A DNA stretch of 64,000 nucleotides from Aquila chrysaetos chrysaetos (GCF_900496995.4 NC_044006.1:33107120-33171119), one strand, 5' to 3'; positions 40,301-51,500 are shown, counted from the first letter of the stretch. The notes: generated from the letters alone by a model not told the origin. Program-made: numbers and translations.

Positions 40301-43300
40301 GTGTGGCATACTGAAGATTGCCACGTGTATCGATTTGCCAAGCTGGCTAAAATTCAAGTTATTTAGCTTCTCTGGCATAAGTGTATTGTGCACACTGATA
40401 CACACCCACTCATGCACTTAGTACACAGCTGCTATAGAACCAAAGTGGCCACAATAGGATCCTGCATGTATCCCTGTGAATATAAGAGATCTTGGCAAAA
40501 CTGCAAATACAAAAAAAAAAAAAAAAGAAAGAAAAGAAAAAAGCTATATTAATCACCATCAGGTTAAACCAGTTGAAGTGGGTTAGATGTTGAAGATACT
40601 TTGTAACTTCCTGTTAAAATAAGAGCATCAATTCAGACTGGATTTTGAAAATGGAGCCCCTACTAACATCAGTAATACTCACGCACGAAAACCATCTTTC
40701 AAACTGTTTTACTGCGATGCAAAATACACAAGTCACAGAACTATGTTTTCTTCTCCATTTTATTTTCAAAGTATTTACAGACCATTCCCTAAGCATTAGA
40801 GAGCCAGGAACTCCATGCATAAAAAGCATTATCTTTTCAAAGCTATAATCATTCTGCAAGGTTAAAGAAATTCTCTAGCAAAAAAGAAAAGGAATTTGTG
40901 TGGACTTACAGGCAAGAAACACATCTTTTGCTTCCTAATTTCATTCTGTGCTAGACACAACAGCATCCAGAATGTGGAGAGAAAGCACTGGTAACATGTA
41001 GACAGTAGCAACAATTCACTAATCATCAGATTGCTGCACAATCTCTTCATCTTGTCCAAGATTGCTGAGTTTTAGTCCTTGTGTTATCATCTTTCTTACA
41101 GAAGAACAGCTGTAACATTATCTTCTATTTCCTTTGTACAATTTCCATAGCTTATTGATGTCACCTATTAGAATTATTTCATGCACATATATATTCAATC
41201 AAATTTTTTTTAGCTTGTAAGCACTGCAAACAGCCCTTAACATTACAGTGGCTGATGAAATGTTTCTTTCTTGTTCTCTCTCATTATCATTTACTTCTTG
41301 GTAAATGGGATTGAGGAAGAAAGAGAAAACAGTAACGTTCCCTCTTCATAACCACAACCATTCAGAGGCCCAGCATGCAATTTAGTGTCATATATGTCTA
41401 ACCCAAAAGACCTTACCTTTGTCTTCTGCCAGCATAATGGTTCTCCTTCTTGGTTAAGACCACAGTCCCACCAGCCACGTTAACACTAATGTGGGAATGT
41501 TTATAGATTTAGCATAAGGAATTCTTTTCAAAGAAAGATACTGCAAACACTTCTTACTAGAAGAACTGAATGTGAATACAAACGGATCCATGGATATAGT
41601 GGAAATTACTGTCTGAGAAGAGATAAAGGAGAGGTGCAAAAATATTTAGCTCTCCGTATTTTACTGGCTGCAGGAATTACATCTAGAACCAACCTATCCT
41701 GGTTATTTCTACACACTGCAGCACAAACGTTTAGTTTTCTTAGGGAATTATTTGAGAAAACAACACTACTGTGATACCTTATTAAAAGAAGTTAATTTGC
41801 CCAAAGCTCCTTGGATACCTGAGGTAACTTCCACTGATGTTATTTACAGACAAGCTGGAAAGCATAAAAATGTAAGAAGGCGAAACTGAAGGAGTGCTAA
41901 GGGGAACTAATTTACATTATTTTAACTTCTATTAAAGTCACCGCAGAAAGCCACTAGCTTAAATTCTGATGAATTTGATATTGAACATCATGGATAAAAT
42001 ATTATTTTATGTAAAGAATGTGAAGTATTACATATAATTACATAGATTTACAGACAAATATGTAAACTTTACATGTGCACCAAAACCTGAAATTTCAGCA
42101 CAAATAAGCATGCTTGTGCTAGCTGTAATAATCACACATCATAGCTGTAGTGACACCACAGCAGGATGGAGAGCAGAGAGGACTAGGTACCTCTAGTCCA
42201 TAAAAGGAACTGTTCTTCCCACAGCAGTGAAAACAAAAGGATAGACTTTTAGCTAATCAGCAAAACACGAGTCTACCATTTTAGGACTACAGGTTCATTT
42301 GCAATGTAGACACATGCTCAAAAGAATGTCATTTGTCTCCTGAAAAGATACTCCAGATCCACAGGATGGTCTGGGAACAACCCAAGCCAAGAGAAGGCAG
42401 CAGAGAACTGTTTGAGGTCCTGCCGAACTGAATTAATAGTGAGGGACAACTCTGAGGTCTCACAAGCACAGTACGAGAGCTCAGCAGGTGCAGGTAGCCA
42501 TGCCCAGTCACATTCAATTATGTCTCTTGCTACCAAGGTTCATTTCTAAAGGCAGCTGATGGCTATTAATGAACTGGAAGAAATTCGGTGCCTTTTTAAA
42601 TAGAAACTTTAGGATCTGATATTGCTCCACTGTAACCTAGAACACAATGATTCCTAACTTTTACTGTCAATTTAGGACTCTGTGGATGCTAATAACTTAC
42701 ACAGGTTAAAAAAAATGACTAGACAAATAAATGGGGGGGGGGGGGAGGCATTGGGGGCTATCAAAACTGAAGGCAACAACTCCACCATAAAATGTTGTCA
42801 AGGTACAAGTTTTTGCAGGATGAAACTGTACGTGAGGAGGTATCGCTACATGCCATCTTCCATGCTTTTTCCTAGCCATCCGTCATTATTCACTGCTGTT
42901 ACTGGAATTAAGCTGACAAATCGCTCCATGGACTGAAAATAATTATGTGCCACAGAAATGAGAAATAGCTTATCCATCTGTTAACCCTCTCCGTATCTGG
43001 ATGGAGCAAGGTTTCCTGCGCTGAGCCAAATGAAGGCACCAGCTCTGACCCTGGCAGCTCTCTGCTGTCGATTTCTTTTGAACTTCTGCTTTTGAGCCAT
43101 ACGTCTCCCAGATCCCTCCCTGGGTCGCTGGGGCAATGCCTGGAGGTCTCTGACAGCAAGGGCGCAGGGCCAGCCAGACTAGCGGTCTCAGCCGCGGTGC
43201 CCACCCTAACCGGCCCGCTGTTGGCACTGGCACTAGGCCCTGCTTTCTCCCCAAAACTTACCCACCCTAAAGAACTAGGTACTCCGCTAGGGGCCTGATG

Positions 43301-43910
43301 TGCCTTTCCATCGCGATGTTGCCATTGTTTTTAATGGCAAGAAGTTGTTAACACTAATAATTACCATTAGCTACCACCATCAAAACACCACCATGCAGCA
43401 CCGCGAGCGAGCAGCGTTACCGCGGGCTCGCGTAGGTCCGTCCGACTGGAAGCGCGCATCGCTGCCTTAGGAAAAGGCGAAGGCAGCTCCCCACAGACCC
43501 GAGCGCTTCGCTTGGCCAGGGGAACCGGGACTTGTTCCTTCCTCCCGCGAGCTGCGAGAGCCGACGAGCAAAATCGCCGCGGCCGGGACGGCAAGGGGCT
43601 GCGACCCCGGCACCCACGACGACGCTCTCCGGACCCGCTGCCGAGAGAAACACCCAGCGGGGGCGAGGGCGCCGCCCGCGCGGGCCGAGGGTCCCAACGG
43701 CCCCAACGGCCCCAACAACGGCCGCCCCCCGCCCCGCTCGCCCCTTACCATCTGGGCCACCTTCAGCATGCCGGCGCAGGAGCGGAAATAGGCGCCGTCC
43801 ATGAGCTCCGCGTCCGCGCCCGCTGAGGAGGAGGAGGAGGCGGCGGCCGGTGGGGCCGCGGGCCCCCCGCTGCTCACCCCGGTGCGGATCACTCGCGCCC
43901 CGTGAGACAT
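16306..43910 (-). CDS. CMTM7: CMTM7, CKLF-like MARVEL transmembrane domain protein 7 (complete gene, five coding exons)
   Basis: Coding exons on the minus strand are 43910-43749, 20903-20730, 17879-17781, 16760-16679 and 16319-16306; together 531 nt, 176 residues, against 175 in human. All four introns have a GT donor and AG acceptor and the frame is kept throughout. The protein starts MSHGA, has a Pro/Ala/Ser-rich cytosolic N-terminus (to about residue 35), then four MARVEL membrane spans at roughly 48-65, 79-100, 114-134 and 139-163. The [10 protein letters not shown] stretch after span 1 and the [11 protein letters not shown] tail are family hallmarks. Residues 65-67 (NNS) form a possible N-glycosylation sequon in the first loop, weakened by the following Pro. 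In mammals CMTM7 sits at plasma and endosomal membranes, assists B-cell receptor signalling through BLNK and promotes EGFR internalisation. The ATG has G at -3. CMTM8 lies in tandem 4.6 kb upstream. Confidence 0.96.
16679..16760 (-). CDS. CMTM7: CMTM7 coding exon 4
   Basis: This exon has 82 nt: 27 codons (residues 146-172) plus one base. The acceptor is TCATCCAG and the donor GTAAGTAT begins at 16678. It encodes [19 protein letters not shown], then VSCITQST: the end of span 4 and the cytosolic tail. If the donor is not used, translation runs five more codons (SKYHA) to a stop at 16664-16662, giving a 177-residue alternative. Confidence 0.95.
17781..17879 (-). CDS. CMTM7: CMTM7 coding exon 3
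   Basis: This exon has 33 codons (residues 113-145), from a CTTTACAG acceptor to a GTAAGA donor that begins at 17780, phase 0. It encodes [20 protein letters not shown], then [13 protein letters not shown]: membrane span 3 and the start of span 4. It is nearly identical to the human exon. It contains no ATG and is short, so ATG-based ORF scans miss it. Confidence 0.96.
17880..20729 (-). other. CMTM7: CMTM7 intron 2
   Basis: This 2.85-kb intron starts GTAAGC and ends TTTACAG on the minus strand. I see no coding, RNA or transposon feature in it. The 1.02-kb intron 3 (16761-17780) and the 359-bp intron 4 (16320-16678) are likewise featureless apart from A-rich patches. Confidence 0.8.
20730..20903 (-). 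CDS. CMTM7: CMTM7 coding exon 2
   Basis: This exon has 58 codons (residues 55-112), from a CTTTCAG acceptor to a GTAAGC donor that begins at 20729, in phase 0 at both ends. It completes membrane span 1 ([10 protein letters not shown]), the loop with [14 protein letters not shown], and span 2 ([21 protein letters not shown]), then [15 protein letters not shown]. The similarity to human CMTM7 is unmistakable. Confidence 0.97.
25637..27045 (-). mobile_element. CR1 LINE, 5'-truncated, decayed reverse transcriptase
   Basis: On the minus strand, 27027-26470 translates to the middle of a CR1 reverse transcriptase: [59 protein letters not shown] and the FVDD-type catalytic core. A second frame (26457-26074) carries the C-terminal part ([32 protein letters not shown]), so a frameshift and stops separate the pieces. 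The 3' end at about 25637 has the ATTCTSTGATTC-type CR1 terminus, reading GAATCAGAGAATGG on the plus strand. About 1.4 kb of a 4.5-kb element remains. It lies in CMTM7 intron 1, in the sense direction, and is non-autonomous. Confidence 0.95.
28357..29389 (+). mobile_element. LTR-type endogenous retroviral element with internal 45-bp repeats
   Basis: It begins TGTATTGGTTTTGGCGCGG and ends GGCTTAAACCACGATA, and the last 50 bases resemble the end of the LTR at 14.9 kb (GAGTGAGCAAG... GCTGG... TTAAACCACRAYA), so the families are related. The flanking pentamers CCACC (28352-28356) and CCATC (29390-29394) differ at one base and may be the target duplication. The 3' part has AATTAAA and the CCCACGAG-containing U5-like segment seen in the other LTR, giving plus orientation. 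At 1.03 kb it is long for a solo LTR because of a purine-rich block and tandem units at 28778-28962. It lies antisense in CMTM7 intron 1. Confidence 0.85.
28778..28962. repeat. Tandem array of about four 45-bp units inside the LTR
   Basis: Units start at about 28778, 28827, 28872 and 28917, each opening (C/T)TGGAGMAG and holding an ACTGC-GCCC-TGGGA-like core; the first is longer (49 bp) and the most divergent. The period is near 15 codons, which keeps frames open on both strands and produces a 241-codon minus-strand ORF and several plus-strand ORFs that look repetitive but are by-products of the array. Confidence 0.85.
30164..30733 (+). mobile_element. Diverged solo LTR related to the 14.4-kb element
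   Basis: Start TGTGCTGGCTGGGATAGA and the downstream GTTAAAACAGTGTTGATAAC match the 14.4-kb LTR closely (GTGTTGATAACACA is shared), and the end reads GGTTTAACCCACTGCA. The AATAAAAGCTC near 30431 sits where the related LTR has its TATA box. No clean target duplication remains (CTGGG left, GGTGG right). It is about 570 bp, in plus orientation and antisense to CMTM7, and older than the 14.4-kb copy. Confidence 0.85.
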
Positions 43911-44330
43911 GGCTCCCTCCCGCGCTCCCCTCGCCGCCGCCCGGCCCGGGACAGGGGGACGGGACGGGACGGGGCGGGACGGCGAGGGGCGGGCGGCGGC
44001 GCCCCGGGGCCGCCAGGGGCCGGGCGGAGCGCGGCGCCTCCCCGCCCGCCCTCGCTCCCCGGCCGGCGCGGCCGCGGGGCGGGGGCCACGGAGGGGGCGG
44101 GCGAGGAGAAGCCGCGGGGGGTTTCCCGCGAGGGGAGAGGCCGCCGCAGCAGGGCAGCGCAGGGCGGGCCCGGGGCGAAGCCCGGCAGCTGGGCGCGGGA
44201 GCCCCGCTCGGGCACGCGAGGGGCGGCCGTGCCGGGGCTCCGAGCCGGCACCCCCCGCGGCACCGTTCCGGAGCGGCGGCCGCAGCGGGACGCCCGGCCC
44301 TTCTTCCCCTCTTGCAGCCGGGTTACGTGA
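43380..44330. promoter_or_regulatory. CMTM7: CpG-island promoter of CMTM7
   Basis: An abrupt rise in G+C and CpG from about 43.38 kb to 44.33 kb surrounds CMTM7 exon 1. Upstream of the ATG (43911 onward) there are many GGGCGG/GGGACGGG motifs suited to Sp1/KLF factors and no TATA box in the expected place, as in broad housekeeping-type promoters. The start of transcription cannot be fixed from sequence. Long ORFs of 140-272 codons on both strands here are GC artefacts (Arg/Gly/Pro/Ala-rich). Confidence 0.85.
43749..43910 (-). CDS. CMTM7: CMTM7 coding exon 1
   Basis: This exon has 54 codons, from the ATG at 43910-43908 to a GTAAGG donor that begins at 43748, ending in phase 0. It encodes [11 protein letters not shown], an Ala/Pro/Ser-rich segment containing [11 protein letters not shown], and [10 protein letters not shown], which matches the human LLKVAQM exon end. 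The Ser run is encoded by GGA/GGC-like trinucleotides on the plus strand and may vary in length. The reading frame runs on into the intron without a stop, but those residues are GC-driven and not homologous. Confidence 0.95.
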
Positions 44331-46869
44331 AAACAGAGGCCGAAGCGAACACTTCCAAGCAGGGAGAGGGACGCCTGGCTGTACGCCGCGGGGTCCCGGG
44401 AGGGGAGCTTCGCACGGAACCGGCCACCCCAGCGGTTCGTGGCTTTACTCGAGCGGTGATAAACGGCCCCTCGGCCTGTCACAAGTCGGTCGGCGATGTC
44501 CCTGGCGGGGAGCTGCTCCGGTGCTTCGCGGTTGGAGGTACAGCTGCAAACAGCGTCTTCCCACGCAACATGCATTGTCGCCAAAAAAACCCAAACCTTC
44601 TGATTCATGGTCTCGTAAAAGAAATAACATTTGCATCAAATGGGCAGCGACAGGCAGCACTGCAATGACTGTCCAAGTGTCTCAGCCCCATTGTTTGAAT
44701 TAAATCGTGCAGAGATACTAACACAACTCAGCAAAGGAAGCTATGTGTTTCCTCAAGTTATTTTTAAACTTGTCAGAAAGCAAAACAAGTGAGGTAATAG
44801 CAGGCCTTCGAGCTGGGCATACGCCGCTTTTGCACTCATCACAGTAGTAACCCCAGCTTCTGCTGCTCTGTTCTGCAGTTAGGATGCACATTCTGTTCAT
44901 ATTTAGTATTTAATAAAACTAAAATTGTCTTAGGAGGGAAGACGGGCAAGTTCAGATGATCTCCAACACAAATAAGGGGCTAGCGTAAGCAATTTACACA
45001 AGCAAGACAGGGTTTGCCAGTGTGGGCAATGGTCTGTAATACATTAAAGCAGTACATAGTTTTGGGCTTCTATTAAGCCAGCTAGTAGTTGCAATAAAAG
45101 ATATTACTTGTCCCACCCAATTTTATCTCATGTCATTAGATATCAAAGCTACAACATTGCCAGTCTCCGCAAGAGTAAAATGCTAGCTGCTGAGAAAGTT
45201 TGGGGTTTTGTTTGGTTTTTTTTTTTAAACGGCTGCTTCTCTTTTTTCCTCTTCTCCTTACACTTCAAGTTCAGAAGCATGCACATTTATAGGTTTCTTG
45301 CAAGCCCTGTGGAGGAAGGTTCTAGCAACTTTCGTACTTCCTATTAAGAAATATATTTTTCTTACCTGCTGATTCAGGTTCTTTAGTTCTTAACTTCTTT
45401 TGAAAGTGTGTATATGACTGGGGCCCTGCTGATCTGAGTTCAGCCCAGTGAAATAGACATACCTTTAAATTACTACAAGTAGAATAACAGCCATACTTTC
45501 TACTCAGAAATACAGGCATCTTATGTAAACCACTGGCACAAAGTCAGTCTAAAACACTGCTGAATTTGAAGTTTTTATTGCAGTTCTCATGCTATTTACT
45601 TCATCTTGTTAAGTGCATCATGTATGACGATGGTAAGAGGTACTGACAACTCCTTTAAAAATGAAATTTGATGGCCGTAAGTTGACATCAAGTATCCTTA
45701 TGTATGTGGGTGACTTAGATTTTTCAGAGACTGTTTGTCTGACACAAGTTATTTATAACGTCAAATACCTTCATTTTGCAAGTTGATTAGCATTTTGTTT
45801 ATTCTTCTAAATATCTGTATTAAGAATTTCACTAATGATTTCATCACTTACCAGTTGTTCCCTTAAATAAGGTTTCTTTCAGTCTTATGAACACTAAGCA
45901 ATGCCTGCAGCCACAAATCTTGTTTTAATTGTTATATGATAAACCACTGCTAGCTTATCTTCTTTATCAATATTAGAATATAAAAAGGCGAAAGTCATAG
46001 TTTGCAAATCAGTATTTAAGACTAATGCGCTGGAAGAAACCAATAACCTTTTGGGTGCTTACGCCTTTCTTCAGGCCTGAAAGAGGAGGAGCAAACTTCA
46101 GAAGTAATTCTCAGCTTGTACCAATTCCTCCAATTTTAACTAGGTATTCAGAACGCTTCAAAAACAGACAGTTGGTACCTGGGGAACAGCTGAGAAATGA
46201 GACAGATGAGAAAGAGCATGGGAAGGCAAGATAATTATCCTTCTAAAAGGAAAGAGTAAGGCAGATATGTTATGGTTTGTGAAAATAAGCAGGGCCAAGC
46301 ATAAAGCAAATTTCTGCCTAGTGCGTATTTTTTTAAATTCAGAATTAAGGATTCAACTCACAGATTTGCCTTGGGAAGACATGCCGCACATCTTCCCTTG
46401 AGGATCAGTGCTGAGGACTCAGAGAGGTGGTAGATATTTTGCCAGAATCATTCCTTATCTGGTAATAGTGTGGTTTTGTCCTTCATTACATGTGTTTATT
46501 CTGACATGTAAGACAGTTTCCATGACAGTTTTTGGTAAACTGGATGAAACACATTACTCCCTCTTAGCTCTACTCCCTCCTATTACCTCTATCCACAAAT
46601 GTCATCTGGGTTATGACTTTAGACCAGACCATCACAGTTACCACAAAATCACAAAACATTTGTGCAAAGTCACGTTCTTTTGACTTAAGATAGGTACCTC
46701 AAATATCATTTAAGAAAGAATTTCTATTACTATGGAAGCATTTTTACTGATGAGATTTTAATTCTGGCTATATTTCTAGTCGCATTTTATCAGTTGACAT
46801 TTGGATCATTTTTATGCCTTTGATTTTTTTTTCCAGCAATGGAAAAGAGCATATGAGATTTTAATGACA

Positions 46870-46893
46870 CATTTTATCTGTGTAGATAAAATG
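46870..46893. repeat. Perfect short hairpin
   Basis: CATTTTATCT (46870-46879), loop GTGT, AGATAAAATG (46884-46893): a perfect 10-bp inverted repeat in the CMTM7-CMTM8 spacer. It is too short for a miRNA precursor by itself. Confidence 0.85.
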
Positions 46894-48015
46894 CATAGTT
46901 GGTAGCCCTTCTTCCTTCTCACAACTGGGTAATTTTAGCAAGCAGCAGACAGCCTGACCTTTGTTGTACAGGCCAGATGCAATCTGCAGACAAATATAGG
47001 TTTTAAAATAATATCTTGGCTTCCCTTACACTGAAATCCTGTGACTCCAACAGATAATCAAGAACAAAACAATGTGACTGAAAACAGAATTAGCTGGCTG
47101 CTGATAAATCTTCTTTGCTGCAGGCCATGCGTGTAAGTAAGCACACACCATTTAGTTACAGGGAGAAATAAAGAAGGTTTTTTAAGTAGTAAGATTTCTC
47201 TACTACCATATAGAATTGTCCAGCTAAGTTTTTGAAGACTGGAAGAGAGTCCAAATCTTCTTCATCCAGGAATAAAAGATTTCCCAGCAGTTGCTTAAAT
47301 GAGAAAAACTTTAAATAATATCATAAAAAAAATCACAACTCTCCATATAATTCCTAGAAAAAAATTTCCTTAGGTAATTTGTATCTGAAAGTAATTTTCA
47401 AAGGTATCTGTTTTGACAGTCATAATCTTGTCATACTTCTGCTTGACTCAAAGATATTTAAATATGAGTGTCAAATTAAAAACTTCATTTGTTAAACTAA
47501 CAACTCAGATGATGCCAGTAGACAGGAAAGGAGGGAATAATTCTTTGTTTCTAACACTGGTGTCTTGACAATTCTATGGATTTAATCTTTATATCATTTA
47601 ATAGAATTTAGAAGCCCAGATTTTAATTAGGACAGATTAATGGCCTAATCTGAGGAGAAAAGAGAAAAACACAGTGCCCTGAGAAACAAAATTTATTACC
47701 TTTAGCAGGTGTTTTGCGATATTCTCAGTAGGTTAAACACCGAGTACTAAGGGAGTGTTGTCTAGACTTATGCCCCAGAGCCCGCTGGATTTGAGAAACC
47801 TGTTAAAATAATGTGTTTCAGGCGCAACATTCCTTCAAGGAGCTTCAGCGCTACAGTAACAGGTTCCAAAAGCAATCTCTTGATTGTGAGAAGCTGTTAG
47901 AATATGCAAACTGACAGGATCATCAGAATTCTTAGTAGTATATATTTTACTCTGAAAAAGAAATTTAAAAAGCAACCTTTTACTCTCAGTTTACAAAACA
48001 TGCACAGTTGGGTCA

Positions 48016-48275
48016 TTTATTTATTTACTTTTAATGTTTTGGGTGTTTTTTTTCTGCACAATGTCACTTTTTATACATAATAATGAGGCAGTATCAATCT
48101 TAGTTTTGATCTGTAGCATTCAGTATCAAAAGTATACCTGTAACATTTAAAAAGTTACATTTACAAAATTGGCACATTGTCTGAGTAAGATTTATTAAAG
48201 GTTTAGTAATAACATCTATACAATGTCTAGAAAAATATGATGTTAATTTTAAAAGAAGCAGTATGAAATTTTATT
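48016..48275 (-). terminator. CMTM8: Candidate CMTM8 poly(A) signals
   Basis: On the minus strand AATAAA occurs at 48275-48270, 48196-48191 and twice within 48025-48016, some 195-455 nt beyond the CMTM8 stop; another lies at 47697-47692. Any could end the CMTM8 mRNA. No downstream element is decisive. Confidence 0.35.
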
Positions 48276-48469
48276 GTACAGTACAAAGTCGGTGTTAGAT
48301 GTCTCTAAAGATGGAATGGTATTATAAATAATCATATAATCTCAGCTTAAAATATATTGTGTCAATTCTAACAAATGTTCAAAAAGATCTCATCTCTCTT
48401 CTAAGCTTTTGTCAAAAGAGTACAGTCCTCAAGGTATTTTATACTACAGAATTCATTTTAACAAAATAT

Positions 48470-48553
48470 TTACTGCAAAGTTCGCGATCGCCAAGATATA
48501 AAGCTAAAATACGTATTTCCAGCATAGCAGGAGGTAACCACAAAGGCGAAGAA
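48470..48553 (-). CDS. CMTM8: CMTM8 terminal coding exon 4
   Basis: This exon has 27 codons plus TAA (48472-48470), after a CTCTCTACAG acceptor. It encodes FFAFVVTSCYAGNTYFSFIS, then WRSRTLQ: span 4 and the short cytosolic tail. Human ends AWRSRTIQ. Confidence 0.96.
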   Translation of the reverse strand, partial: FFAFVVTSCYAGNTYFSFISWRSRTLQ

Positions 48554-51500
48554 CTGTAGAGAGAAAGGGGAAAAAAATATATTAGGAAAAAAATATATTT
48601 GAGAGCACTGTCATTTCTATGAAAAAAATAGTTATGGGATTTGGAAAAAGGAGAAATAGCAGGCTGACTAAAATGGCAGTCTTTCACCTCCTTGTACTTG
48701 CGTGGCCATCACAGTCAACACTGTGTAAGTAAGTTTATATTCTGCTTAGAAATATGGCTCTAGAAGCAGACAAAACATGGCACATTTCAACTCATACCTC
48801 CACATTATACTGCCTCAGTGTGGATCTTATAGATTGGACTCCCACCAATCCTATACTTGCTGCTTTTAACATCAATTGCTGGTAAAGACTGAGGGGTAGT
48901 CCATGGACAGTGCGAGCTCAAGCTAACACTCCTGCACTGCTGCTATGTTCCAGAAATTGCCTACAGCCCACCTGTACCTCGGTATGGCACACTGTGCATC
49001 CCAACAGGTTTGTTTACAGAGAAAACCTGGATTTAAAATGCAGGCCCAGACATGTTCTCAAACAGCAGTACCGATTAGGTTACCAGCTCCAGAGGTCCTC
49101 ACTGCAAGTAACAGCAACAGCAACCACGTTGAGATATTACTACTTTGTCAGAAATTGATTACAGAATAAGCCTTCTGTAGCAGGCCAGATTTATTTTATG
49201 TTTAAAGATTAAAACTACACAGTATCAGTGGTGTTGCTTCTACAGTCCTTGCAGCATACGCACACAGAAACCAAAGAACAGCTGTGAACTATTTCAGTTG
49301 TACTGATAAAGTCCAATTCAGTGCCAGTGGTTAAGTTCCTGTTAATCACTGCATTTTGAACATAGACAATGTTCAAAATGGTCTTACGATAAGACCAGAA
49401 TGTTTTGTGCTGGTAACTGAACCAAATAAAGCTGACACTGCAAATAGGATTAACACTACTTTTCTTAGAGGTGAGCAATGATAGGACAAGAGGGAACAAA
49501 TGCAAGTTACATGAAGGGAAATTGCAATTAGGTATTGGCGGGGGGGTGGGGAACCACAGGGAGAGTAATCAAACATGGCAACAGGGGCACAGGGAATAGC
49601 TATCCTTGGAAATACTCAAAACTCAAGTGGACAAGGCCCTGGTAGCCTGATAAGAGTTAGCCCTGCTTTAAGGGGGGAAAGAGCTGGACCAGATGACCTC
49701 CAGAGGTCCCTTCCAGCCTAAAAATATTTTATGATTCTACCAGTGTTTCTTGCTTATATACCATCATTGGCCTGGGTAGGCACTTCAGCTCTGAGAGCAA
49801 GGCACTACTAAGCATGCCTAGAGGCAGCAAAACTAAGCCTTCCAAGAGAGGGCTCTCGGTGAGTCTTGTCTAATGTAAATTTAATCTGTGGCACCAAAAA
49901 CTGTAGATGATGGTGTAAAATATTATTACACTAGAAAATTGTAGCATTCTTCTTTTCCAATATTTTTGTTTCTTATGAAAGAAAAGCTCCATCTAAAAGC
50001 TTTCTAACATAGAAAGACTGTTGGGGATAGATGATTTGCTAAATTCTCACAAACGTCTATCCATGAAACCCTTAATGGGTTCAGAAAGCAGGAATCTACA
50101 TTTAATAGTTTGTTTAGACAGTGCATTAGATAAACACTATTAGGAGGTATTAGAAGAGATTCGAAACATCCCATGAGACACTGAGCATTCATGCATTTTG
50201 CATAAAACCTGAATCAGCATGGAAGCTCATCTAGCAGCAAGCAGGATCCTGTCAACAGCAGTGGCTGAGTAACAGATCAATAGTTACAAACTGCCAAGGG
50301 GAGAAGCCCCTGAACACCACTGAAATGACAGGGACGTAGTTATCCAATTCCCAAGACAAAAACAGAGCGGGTGTTCAAGTCTCTGCATTCATGGCTGTAT
50401 ACAATAAACTTCAGACAGAAGACAGGATCTGTGAATAGTCCAGAGAGGACAACTGCAGAAGCACAAACAGTCAGCAAAGTAGCTGTAATTTGGAATTACT
50501 GTATATAATTGAATTTGACTACTGTTGCCACAACATGCAAAAAGTTCTTTTACAACTCCCTTAACTTAGCTAGACAATGCATTCACCTACTCAGAAAGTG
50601 ACATGGCTCTTTAACAAAAAAAAAGTTGTTTTTCACCCACTTTGCCTGACTTCTTTGGATTTCCAAATCTAAGTAGTAAGACAGTAATGTCAGACTAATT
50701 AATGATTTGCATCCACTTTAAAACACTGGGAAATTACATGATTTTTCAGGCATTGCCCACCCAACTCAGAAGAAAGACTATCAAAAGCTGAGGCTGTAAC
50801 AGGAAGATCACTGTAGAAACAGCAATACTGCTTCAGGACCTTCCCAAAGGTGCTATGTATATGGCTCAGCCCACAAAAAGCTGAATGCATCTTATCCACA
50901 TATGTGCAAAGTTAGCTGAGTTAGTTTAAACTGCTTTTGAAGTTGTCCAAGTGCATTGAGGTGACTTGGTGCTCACACGACCCGTTTTGTCTACTCTGAT
51001 GTGCAGGCTATACCCTCTGCCAGAGAGCTGGTAATAAATGGGGGCAGGGGAGGGGAAAAGCAGTATGATCTTAAAAACACTACAGCCTTTTCTGGTGTCA
51101 CTGTCATCTCCTGGTGGAATTTCTAGTCACCTCCAAAAAGTATGAACTAAATTACAGCTATGTATAGGGTTTTTGTATAAGCTTCTACATCAGTCTGCAG
51201 CTTTTCAAAATCCAGAATGTGTGCATTTCAACCTGCACTCCCAGCAAGCCTTCTTTTGATATAACTTTATGGGACATAGAACTTATTTAAACAAAAAATG
51301 AACTCACTGAAGAAGCTGCCCAGCTGTTGTAATTGTGACTGTCCGGTTCTTCGGTAACTGAAGATGCATCTACAATGGCAGCAATGAGGTACAAAACGAA
51401 GGCACTTCCATTAAAACACAGACCCTATTGAAAAAACAAACAACATAATTAATATGCACATGTATTTCTTACCATTTTCTATTCCAACATTACAAAACTC

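Larger units (their letters stand above)
20904..43748 (-). other. CMTM7: CMTM7 intron 1 (22.8 kb)
   Basis: A large first intron, GTAAGG to CTTTCAG. It contains one CR1 copy and two LTRs, listed separately, and homopolymers such as A17 at 36114-36130, A18 near 40509 and G13 at 42733-42745. No other exon is recognised on either strand. Enhancers are plausible in such an intron but nothing specific can be named from sequence. Confidence 0.85.
44331..48469. other. Spacer between CMTM7 promoter and CMTM8 stop
   Basis: The rightmost part includes the CMTM8 3' UTR, whose extent is unknown. The rest is A/T-rich with no recognised exon. A perfect 10-bp-stem hairpin occurs at 46870-46893. The spacing of the two genes (4.6 kb from CMTM8 stop to CMTM7 start) is short enough for tandem read-through transcripts. 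Confidence 0.6.
48554..51307 (-). other. CMTM8: CMTM8 intron 3
   Basis: A 2.75-kb intron from a GTGAGT donor to a CTACAG acceptor. It holds a CR1 3' fragment and a double hairpin, listed separately; no other feature is seen. Confidence 0.85.

Noticed and set aside
43467-43910. 147-codon minus-strand ORF as a single protein
   Set aside because: Only the first 54 codons are CMTM7 exon 1; the rest is intron after the GTAAGG donor.
43850-44703. ORFs of 142-272 codons on both strands upstream of CMTM7
   Set aside because: They overlap one another in several frames in the CpG island, are Arg/Gly/Pro/Ala-rich and resemble no family; stop codons are simply rare in GC-rich DNA.
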